A stretch of DNA of 11,281 nt from Spirochaeta sp. (lineage in GTDB: Bacteria; Spirochaetota; Spirochaetia; DSM-27196; Alkalispirochaetaceae), in the NCBI GenBank assembly GCA_027859055.1, contig JAQIBO010000237.1, positions 1 to 11,281 of the forward strand. Reading direction: 5' to 3'. Numbering within the stretch: the stretch's first letter is position 1; each line of letters opens with the position of its first letter. Below are positions 5,007 through 11,281 of the stretch, piece after piece. The position numbers were made by a program, and so were the translations under genes. Under the pieces are notes generated by a model. The model was not told the DNA's origin. It made no database searches and was given only the letters and a program-made list of their open reading frames with translations.

Positions 5007-6350
5007 CTATCGCTCTGAACTCCCGTGATCACCTCGAAACCGGCGCAACCGTTCCGCCAGGAGCGGTTCAAACTCGGGAGTGAAGCGGCTGACACACGCG
5101 CGAAGCCCCTCGGGATGAACGCTGCCGGTAATTCCGAGACCGATCGCGCTGATACCGTAGTACAGGAGCTCGTGCAGCAGCTCTCCTCCGGTCATTCCCG
5201 GCCAGGAGACGGTGAAGTAGAAGCCGTCGGCGATCGGCCGGTCCGTCTCCGGCGCACCATCGGTAGCGTATACGATTTCAAACCCGTTGTCGGTAAACGC
5301 GTGCTTCATGATCGCGGCGCGGCGCCCGTACTCCTGCGTTTGCGCTACAAAATTGAGCGCGCCGTCGTTGGCGGCTTTGAGTAACGCCGCCACCGCATAC
5401 TGCGCGGAATGAGACGCCCCGGCGGTGAGCGCGTAGACCGCTCCGTAGATCAGTGCGTGGCCAAACAGTTCGGAGTTGTAGTAGCGCAGGAGATCCGGAT
5501 AGCGGCGATTGTACAGCGCGTCGGAGATGATGATCACCGCGACACGCTCGCCGGCGTAACTGAAAAACTTGGAGGTGGAGAGCAACAGCACGTAGTTGTC
5601 GGTGTAGCGCGCCACTGTCGGTTGGTACGGTGGTGCGCCGGGTTGGCCATAATCCACGCGAAAGTCCATGCCGAAGTACGCAAGGTCTTCAATCACCGTC
5701 ACATCGTACTTTTTTGCCGTCTCGCCGATTATTCGGAGTTCGGCTTCGTCAAGACACACCCAGCTGGGATTATTGGGGTTGGAATACAGGATTGAAGATA
5801 TCTCTCCCTTCTTCAGGTGCTCCTCAAGCTGGTCTCGGAGTCGTTCACCGCGAAAATCGGCGATATCAAACGAGTCGTACTCATGGCCAAGGACGGAACA
5901 CTGCTGTTTCTGGACGGGAAAGCCGGGGTCGATAAAGAGCGTCCCCTTCCGCGTGTGGTCGTTGCGATTTGCCGTCAGGAAGGTGGCAAACGCGCCCTGC
6001 ATCGAGCCGACCACCGGGACGCACCCGGCAGGAGCCGCCTCGATATCGAGAAACAACCTGGCAAATCGCGACGCTTCGCGTTTCAGCTGCGGGATCCCGT
6101 CGATCGGCGGATATTGCGCACTCACACCGTGTTCAAGAGCTTCTATCTGCGCGGCAACCCCCACATCCGGTGACGGAAGACCGGGAACTCCCATCTCCAT
6201 GCGAACAAATCGCGCTTGCGATATCGTTTCAATCTCCGATACGATGCGCACGATCTCTCGTATGTTTGCGGTGCCGAGATCGGCTACCTCGCTTTGAGCA
6301 AGTACATCGTCTACGACCGTCCGGTCAATCGGTGTGTTTTGGTGTGTCAT
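5007..6350 (-). CDS. PLP-dependent aminotransferase, class I/II
   Basis: A 447-residue fold-type I aminotransferase. Visible features: GSMQGAFATFL (about residues 115-125, cofactor-phosphate region), NPNNPSW (191-197, substrate and cofactor binding), Asp222 in VIEDLAYFG (pyridine-nitrogen ligand), the Schiff-base Lys261 in LLLSTSKFFSYAGER, and Arg417 in GLRACVSRF (carboxylate binding). It should transfer an amino group from an amino acid to a 2-oxo acid. Next to iorAB the likely donors are aromatic or other amino acids whose 2-oxo acids feed that enzyme; the substrate is an inference. The frame could start at GTG 6374, overlapping the acyl-CoA synthetase stop, but ATG 6350 is better placed behind CGGAGAG. 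It is the last metabolic gene of the operon. Confidence 0.88.
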   Translation of the reverse strand: MTHQNTPIDRTVVDDVLAQSEVADLGTANIREIVRIVSEIETISQARFVRMEMGVPGLPSPDVGVAAQIEALEHGVSAQYPPIDGIPQLKREASRFARLFLDIEAAPAGCVPVVGSMQGAFATFLTANRNDHTRKGTLFIDPGFPVQKQQCSVLGHEYDSFDIADFRGERLRDQLEEHLKKGEISSILYSNPNNPSWVCLDEAELRIIGETAKKYDVTVIEDLAYFGMDFRVDYGQPGAPPYQPTVARYTDNYVLLLSTSKFFSYAGERVAVIIISDALYNRRYPDLLRYYNSELFGHALIYGAVYALTAGASHSAQYAVAALLKAANDGALNFVAQTQEYGRRAAIMKHAFTDNGFEIVYATDGAPETDRPIADGFYFTVSWPGMTGGELLHELLYYGISAIGLGITGSVHPEGLRACVSRFTPEFEPLLAERLRRFRGDHGSSER

Positions 6351-6370
6351 CGTCTGTCTCTCTCCGTTAC

Positions 6371-8476
6371 TCACGTTTTGATGCGAATACGAGCGTCGAC
6401 GGTCATGATGCGCTCCGCGGTGGCGATAAGCGGATTCAGGTCCAACTCGATGATCTCCGGCATTTCTCCTACCAGGTGCGAAAGTGCCGTCAGAACGCCG
6501 ACAAATTGCGTGATATCCACTCCCGGGGTACCGCGCGCGCCGCGTAGCAGCTCGTACCCGTTGAGGGAGCTGATCATGTATTCCGCTTCCCTGGCGCCGA
6601 GAGGCGCGAGGCCACAGGCGGTGTCCTTCAAGAGTTCGACAAAGATGCCCCCGAGGCCCGCCGCGATGAGGTGTCCATAGGGAGGCTCGGCAACAACTCC
6701 GGCAAAGAGCTCCGTCCCTTTCGCCATGGGCTGCAGTAACACCGCGGTTGTCTCGGGAATCGCCATGATCCGGCGGAACTCTGTCTGCACCTCTTCCGGT
6801 GTCGCCACGCCGAGGGCCACGCCGCCAACGTCGCTTTTGTGGACCGGTCCAATCGCCTTCATCACGATGGGGTAGCCGAGGACTTGCGCCGACGCGACCG
6901 CCTCGTCTTCGGTATATACTGATACCTCGGGTACGCGGGGGATTCCAACGGCGTCCAGTATTTGTGCAACATCGGCAGGGGGCAGAAATCCGTCGGGACC
7001 GGGAGTGAGCTCACCAATTCTGGCGGCGAGCGCCGCCTCGGGCGCGGGCACGGGGGCGGGAGCTGCCGAACCTGGCGCTGAGCGCGTCGGCTCCGCATCA
7101 TCAAACGGTGCGTGAGCGTGGTACGCCGTTGCGATCGCCCGCGCCGCTGTCACCTCATCGGGAAAGGCGATGTTACCGTTCCGCCGAAACTCTTCCGCTT
7201 CCCGTGCCGCGTTTACTACCGAGGGCAGTATCGGGTAGATCGGTTTGCTCTGGGTCCGGATCGCGTCGTGAAGGACGCGATAGGCGTCGTCAACGGGAAA
7301 CAAGCCGGGGCTTCCGAAGATCACGGCAATGCCGTCTATGTTGTCAAAGCGGTTCTCGCAATACGCGAGGATCATTCTCAGTTGCTCCGCGGAACCGGTA
7401 GCGAGAAAGTCGATCGGATTGCCCACCGAGCTGGCGGGGTACAGCGCTTCCTGCAGTTGCTCCGCCGCCTCGCCGGAGATCGGTGGTACGGTAAGGCCGC
7501 CCTCGCTCAGGGTGTCGGTCATCATAACCGCGGGACCCCCGGCGTGAGTGACAACCGCGATATTGGGACCCGCAAGACCGCGTTGACTGAGAACCGCTCC
7601 CACAGTCGTGAGTTCCTCGCGACTGCGACAACGAATAACACCCGCTTTCTGGAACAGCGCGTCTACCGCAGCGTCGGACCCGGCAAGGGCGCCGGTGTGC
7701 GACCCGGCGGCGCGGCCCCCGGCCTCGGAGCTTCCCGCCTTTATCGCGGCGATCGGAAACCCCTTCCGGCGCAGTGAACGGGCGTGGGTCAGAAACGCCT
7801 GGGGGTCGGTAATGCTTTCGATATACAGGAGGATCGGGGGCACGAGGGTGTCCGACGCGCCGGATTCGGTCTCGTCGATATACCGGAGCACATCCTCAAC
7901 ACCGATCTGGGCGCTGTTTCCTACCGAAAACACCCGGGAAAACCGCAGGCCGATCGTTGTTGACGCTTCCATAATGAATACCGCCGTCGCGCCTGACCCG
8001 GAGATGAGGGTGCACCCGTGCGCGTCGGACGGTGGTATCGGCGTTGTGAACACACCGTTGTAGTGCGGCGTGAGAATGCCGATGCAGTTGGGCCCAATCA
8101 ACGCAGCACCGTGTGCGTCGGCGATACGGACCATCTCGGATTCGATCGCCGCTCCCGCCGGATCAACCTCTCCAAAACCGGCGGAAAACACGATGAAACC
8201 GCGGGTCTCTTTTGTTTCAGCGAGGACGCGCACCGTTTCCACACAGGATGCGGCGGGTATCGCCAGGATCGCCACGTCAACCTGCGGAAGGTCAGATACG
8301 GAACGGTATCCTGCAATGCCCTGAATCTCCGACTCTTTGGGATTTACCGGATAGATCGGCCCGTCAAAGCCGCCGACGAGGAGATTCTCGATCACTTTGC
8401 CGCCGGGTTTCCGCGTGTCGTTGGACGCTCCGATGACGGCGATCGACCGCGGATGAATCAGTTTGTTCGTAATCAC
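6371..8476 (-). CDS. ADP-forming acyl-CoA synthetase, fused alpha and beta chains
   Basis: A 701-residue NDP-forming acyl-CoA synthetase that converts acyl-CoA + ADP + Pi to acid + CoA + ATP. In order: a CoA-binding Rossmann domain (IHPRSIAVIGASND, residues 7-20), a succinyl-CoA-ligase-like region (LISGSGATAVFIMEAS) with the expected phosphohistidine His260 in GSHTGALAGSDAAVDALF, and an Ala/Pro-rich linker (about 461-482). A C-terminal ATP-grasp domain follows (about 495-701), with the second family histidine at 546 (PVHKSDVGGVALG) and the IIELDLNPL motif. Many archaeal enzymes use separate alpha and beta chains; here they are one polypeptide in alpha-beta order. The GTG start overlaps the iorB stop (GTGA) with GGAGA just upstream. 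In this operon it should harvest ATP from the acyl-CoA made by IorAB. Confidence 0.92.
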   Translation of the reverse strand: MITNKLIHPRSIAVIGASNDTRKPGGKVIENLLVGGFDGPIYPVNPKESEIQGIAGYRSVSDLPQVDVAILAIPAASCVETVRVLAETKETRGFIVFSAGFGEVDPAGAAIESEMVRIADAHGAALIGPNCIGILTPHYNGVFTTPIPPSDAHGCTLISGSGATAVFIMEASTTIGLRFSRVFSVGNSAQIGVEDVLRYIDETESGASDTLVPPILLYIESITDPQAFLTHARSLRRKGFPIAAIKAGSSEAGGRAAGSHTGALAGSDAAVDALFQKAGVIRCRSREELTTVGAVLSQRGLAGPNIAVVTHAGGPAVMMTDTLSEGGLTVPPISGEAAEQLQEALYPASSVGNPIDFLATGSAEQLRMILAYCENRFDNIDGIAVIFGSPGLFPVDDAYRVLHDAIRTQSKPIYPILPSVVNAAREAEEFRRNGNIAFPDEVTAARAIATAYHAHAPFDDAEPTRSAPGSAAPAPVPAPEAALAARIGELTPGPDGFLPPADVAQILDAVGIPRVPEVSVYTEDEAVASAQVLGYPIVMKAIGPVHKSDVGGVALGVATPEEVQTEFRRIMAIPETTAVLLQPMAKGTELFAGVVAEPPYGHLIAAGLGGIFVELLKDTACGLAPLGAREAEYMISSLNGYELLRGARGTPGVDITQFVGVLTALSHLVGEMPEIIELDLNPLIATAERIMTVDARIRIKT

Positions 8477-9075
8477 CGCGTTTCTCCAGTTGTTGCAAGG
8501 CGAGCCGCGACGTAGGATCGTCCCGCCTCGAGGGCGGCGATATTGGCCGCGATGATCGCCTCACCCTTCCGGGCAAACACGCTGCGCACCGCATCGGTGA
8601 GGGCGTCGAAGGAGACGCTCAAAAACGGTGAAGCGGCGCCGGTCATGACCATATTCATCCCGCGTCGATTGTTCGCCTCCGCGGCGATCGCATCGGCGTC
8701 GATCGTGATGCTGCCTGCGACGTGTTCGATCGCCGCCAGCACCTCGGTGATCTCCGGGTAGTTCGGGATATTGCGTTCAGGGGTCGTGTTTGTGACCAGT
8801 CGACCTGCCGGTGCCAGATACTCAAGGTAGCGGAGACTCTCAAGGGGTTCCACAGAGAGAATCATATCGGCTCCCCCTCTGGGGATGAGGTCGCTGTGGA
8901 TCGCCGTATCCGAAATGCGCAGGTGAGATTGTACCGCGCCGCCGCGCTGGCTCATTCCATGTACTTCCGCCTGTTTCACGTGCAAGCCGCTGTTCATCGC
9001 GGCAAATCCAAGTACTGCAGCGATGGAAAGGATCCCCTGCCCGCCGACGCCGGCGAGAATGATATCGGTTTTCAT
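8473..9075 (-). CDS. iorB: Indolepyruvate (2-oxoacid) oxidoreductase subunit beta
   Basis: A 200-residue protein with the gamma-type 2-oxoacid oxidoreductase domain: TDIILAGVGGQGIL (residues 3-16) and VKQAEVHGMSQRGGAVQSHLRI (about 34-55) are highly conserved in IorB. It pairs with IorA to form the oxidoreductase that converts arylpyruvates to arylacetyl-CoA. An upstream in-frame start at 9132 would run through the end of iorA. The ATG at 9075 gives the family N-terminus and makes an exact four-base ATGA overlap with the iorA stop. Its own stop overlaps the synthetase start in the same way. The length is close to the usual 190-200 residues and nothing appears missing. Confidence 0.92.
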   Translation of the reverse strand: MKTDIILAGVGGQGILSIAAVLGFAAMNSGLHVKQAEVHGMSQRGGAVQSHLRISDTAIHSDLIPRGGADMILSVEPLESLRYLEYLAPAGRLVTNTTPERNIPNYPEITEVLAAIEHVAGSITIDADAIAAEANNRRGMNMVMTGAASPFLSVSFDALTDAVRSVFARKGEAIIAANIAALEAGRSYVAARLATTGETR

Positions 9076-10715
9076 CGCGCACTCTCCGTTTTCTTCGACC
9101 GCCGCTGACGTTGCAGGGCGGTCTGGACACACTCCCGCACCGGAATCACCACCGACACGCCGTCGTACGCCATTTCCCGGCGATAGATCTCCACGTTTTC
9201 CGCGTGCTTTTTCGGTATCGGATCGATCAGTACGATATGCTCCGGATCAACCCCGGCACCAACGGCGATTTCCCGGATCACAGAGCCCGGCGCAACCGTG
9301 TCCTGACCACCGGTCATGCCGGTCGTCCCGTTGTCGAGGATGACGATTGTCACGGCGGTACCGGCGGCGACGGCGTCTACGAGCCCGGGAATTCCGGAAT
9401 GGAAAAAGGTTGAATCTCCGATCGTGGCAACAACGTTGGCCTGCCCCGCCTGGGCGGCACCGTTTGCCATCCCGATCGACGCTCCCATGCACAAGATCGT
9501 CTCAACCGCGTCATACGGGGGCAGCGCACCGAGGGCGTAACACCCGATGTCGCTGGTTACGATACTCGAGGGCAGCCCCTCCCGCGCCTCGTTAAGTGCC
9601 TGAAAGGAATAAATGTGGGGACACCCGCGACACAGTTGAGGCGGCCGCCCGGGAAGCGCCTGTGAACCGGCGAGGGTGGCAGCGGCTGCCGTGGTCCGTT
9701 CCGGGAGACCGAGGGCAGCGCGAACGTTGTCGGCGTTCAGCTCACCCTGAATGGGAACGGCACCGTCCATCTTCCCGCGTATTTCCACCGGTTGACCAAG
9801 AATACTCCGGAGCTGACGTTCTATGTACGGGTAGCCCTCTTCAATGAGGACGACGCGGTCCGCCGATTCGGCGAGGCGGCGGATCTTCTCCACCGGCAGC
9901 GGATAGGTCCCGACGTGCAATCGGCTCGGCCGCAGTGCAAGTTCCGCTTCGTTCTCGGCGTAGTAATTGCCGCCAAGACCGCTGGTAATCACGGCGAACT
10001 CGGTACACGCGGGGTTGAGATCAAGTTGGTTAAAGCGGGACCCCTCGGACCAGGCGGTGAACTCGCGCTGCTGTTCCAGGAGGTGTGCCCACCCCTTCCT
10101 CGCCAGCGCCGGCAGGGTCATCCACCTGGAACGGTCAAGCGCCTTCCCCAGGTCGCTTTTCTCCGTGGCCGGCGCACGAGTGATAACCGACCGCGCGTGG
10201 GAGAGCCGAGTCACCAGTCGAACAACCACCGGTACGTGAAACGTTTCCGACAACTGGAACGCTTCACGGGTCATGTCGTACGCTTCCTGCTGATTCCGCG
10301 GTTCCAGACAGATCGTATGCGCAAAATCGGTGAGGAAGCGCGTATCCTGTTCGTTCTGTGAGGAGTGCATCCCCGGATCATCGGCAACGGCGAGAACCAT
10401 TCCCCCGTGGATCTCCAGGAGGCACGCGTTCACAAACGCGTCCATCGCGACGTTGAGCCCGTCGTGTTTCATCGTCACCAGACAGCGCTTTCCCGCAAAA
10501 GAGACCCCGACACCTCCCTCGGTGGCGGTCTTTTCGTTTGAACACCAGCGGGCAACAAGGTCTGTATCTTCTCGTTCCCTATACGCCTGGACGTACTCGA
10601 GGATCTCCGTGGATGGGGTGCCGGGATACCCGTAGGCGACCGACATTCCCGCATCTATCGCGCCCAACGCGACCGCCTCATCGCCGAGGACGAGCGTTTT
10701 CTCTCTATCCATCAT
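9072..10715 (-). CDS. iorA: Indolepyruvate (2-oxoacid) oxidoreductase subunit alpha, without ferredoxin domain
   Basis: A 547-residue thiamine-diphosphate enzyme. The N-terminal pyrimidine-binding domain shows AYGYPGTPSTEILE (27-40), MKHDGLNVAMDAF (82-94) and DDPGMHSSQNEQDTRF (112-127), all hallmarks of IorA. LCRGCPH (361-367) is the family's mid-protein cysteine motif. The diphosphate- and Mg-binding motif runs from GDS (433-435) to NGTTGMTGGQ (462-471). The usual C-terminal domain with two four-cysteine iron-sulfur motifs is absent: after SVVIPVRECV (521-530) there is only a basic tail. An AAGGAG site precedes two adjacent ATGs at 10715 and 10712, and the second is equally likely. The gene overlaps the upstream membrane-protein gene by 11 bases and iorB by four. 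Confidence 0.92.
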   Translation of the reverse strand: MMDREKTLVLGDEAVALGAIDAGMSVAYGYPGTPSTEILEYVQAYREREDTDLVARWCSNEKTATEGGVGVSFAGKRCLVTMKHDGLNVAMDAFVNACLLEIHGGMVLAVADDPGMHSSQNEQDTRFLTDFAHTICLEPRNQQEAYDMTREAFQLSETFHVPVVVRLVTRLSHARSVITRAPATEKSDLGKALDRSRWMTLPALARKGWAHLLEQQREFTAWSEGSRFNQLDLNPACTEFAVITSGLGGNYYAENEAELALRPSRLHVGTYPLPVEKIRRLAESADRVVLIEEGYPYIERQLRSILGQPVEIRGKMDGAVPIQGELNADNVRAALGLPERTTAAAATLAGSQALPGRPPQLCRGCPHIYSFQALNEAREGLPSSIVTSDIGCYALGALPPYDAVETILCMGASIGMANGAAQAGQANVVATIGDSTFFHSGIPGLVDAVAAGTAVTIVILDNGTTGMTGGQDTVAPGSVIREIAVGAGVDPEHIVLIDPIPKKHAENVEIYRREMAYDGVSVVIPVRECVQTALQRQRRSKKTESAR

Positions 10716-11281
10716 TCGTCTCCTTACGCCGCGCCGCCACTCCTAAAAACACGCCCAGGGCGACGGAGAGGGCCGCAGCAAACATCGTTCTATACTCCGG
10801 AGGTAACAGAAACGTGATCGTATGGGCGGGTATCCAGAACAACGGGATCGTTTTGAAGAAAACAAAGCTCCACATACGATTCCAGTCGACATTGGCCAGT
10901 AACGGCACCATGTGGAACTCCCGGAGAGGAAAGGTGCCTCCCGATTTTGCGATATGGAGATCGGTCACGTGATGGGTCAGCATCATAACCGGCGCAAAGA
11001 ATACATTCATAAAAACGGAAATGAGAAAGCCCGTACCAACCGGCGTATGGAGAAGAGCGATCGACGACTGGGCAAACAGCGCGGGAACCCCGGCGGAGAA
11101 GATGCCGAACGCCGCGTAGATCGCCAGACCCAGGAAGCCCCACACAACCATTTTGGGCACGATGCCGAATCCACAAAACCGATATCGCCCGGTTCGTAAT
11201 CGGTGTGCGAGAACTTCTCCACCCGTCGCCAACACGGCGAATTTGAAAAAGGTAACCAGGAGCGGAACCCTTCCGTAGACG
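10705..11281 (-). CDS. Conserved polytopic membrane protein, 5' end beyond the window
   Basis: The frame is open to the right edge without a stop, so the N-terminus is outside; an internal GTG at 11235 is probably not the true start. About 192 codons are visible. At least four hydrophobic segments can be read: LLVTFFKFAVLATGGEVLA, MVVWGFLGLAIYAAFGIFSA, FLISVFMNVFFAPVMMLTHH, and FKTIPLFWIPAHTITFLLPP leading into a last helix (MFAAALSVALGVFLGVAA). Conserved-looking polar positions include GGEVLAHR, THHVTDLH and the FWIPAHT motif. I recall similar hypothetical proteins in anaerobes but cannot assign a function; a resemblance to Mpv17/PMP22-type proteins is only impressionistic. Its final codons (KETNDG) overlap the iorA start by 11 bases and supply iorA's ribosome-binding site, so the two are translated together. 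Confidence 0.7.
   Translation of the reverse strand, partial: VYGRVPLLVTFFKFAVLATGGEVLAHRLRTGRYRFCGFGIVPKMVVWGFLGLAIYAAFGIFSAGVPALFAQSSIALLHTPVGTGFLISVFMNVFFAPVMMLTHHVTDLHIAKSGGTFPLREFHMVPLLANVDWNRMWSFVFFKTIPLFWIPAHTITFLLPPEYRTMFAAALSVALGVFLGVAARRKETNDG

Noticed and set aside
5668..6297. A 209-codon plus-strand frame opposite the aminotransferase gene
   Set aside because: The minus strand encodes a complete aminotransferase with all catalytic residues; the plus product is Ser/Arg-rich without motifs.
7112..7777. A 221-codon plus-strand frame opposite the acyl-CoA synthetase gene
   Set aside because: It is antisense to a well-conserved domain, including the phosphohistidine region, and its product has no recognisable features.
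10716..11235. Treating the membrane protein as a complete 176-residue gene starting at GTG 11235
   Set aside because: The frame stays open to the window edge and continues with membrane-like sequence (PLLVTFFKFAV), so the true start is probably outside the window.

Overview
The window is bacterial, tightly packed and moderately GC-rich. It falls into two parts that look different in origin. The second half suggests an anaerobic or fermentative bacterium. A spirochaete or a similar anaerobe would fit, but this is an impression from gene content and nothing in the window proves the taxon.

Positions 1-4105 form an accessory, defence-type island. It holds three unrelated toxin-antitoxin (TA) modules: an antitoxin plus RelE/ParE-like toxin at 18-592 (+), vapBC at 616-1292 (-), and ccdAB at 3558-4105 (-). 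Between the second and third lie a decayed helix-turn-helix-type gene (about 1414-1876) and a type I restriction-modification methyltransferase gene, hsdM (1929-3381). hsdM is broken by an internal deletion with frameshift, and no hsdS or hsdR is visible. A perfect 18-bp palindrome at 1879-1896 precedes hsdM and looks like an operator. In every TA pair the toxin start overlaps the antitoxin stop. In ccdAB a perfect hairpin also covers the likely toxin ribosome-binding site.

Positions 4142-4942 are a transition zone: an FxsA-family membrane protein and a solitary MNT-type nucleotidyltransferase, both on the minus strand.

Positions 5007-11281 are one long minus-strand operon, read from the right edge inward. 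The order is a conserved membrane protein (cut by the window edge), iorA, iorB, a fused ADP-forming acyl-CoA synthetase, and a class I/II aminotransferase. The first four genes overlap by 4 to 11 bases, which indicates co-translation. Together they describe a short energy-yielding route. The aminotransferase makes a 2-oxo acid (probably an arylpyruvate), IorAB oxidatively decarboxylates it to an acyl-CoA, and the synthetase turns the thioester into free acid plus ATP. The striking departure is that IorA stops at 547 residues, with no C-terminal ferredoxin-like iron-sulfur domain, and iorB begins directly on its stop codon.

I see no rRNA, tRNA, CRISPR array, insertion sequence or convincing rho-independent terminator. 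The only stretch above 300 bases without an intact gene is 1293-1928, which holds the vapBC promoter candidate, the decayed gene and the palindrome.
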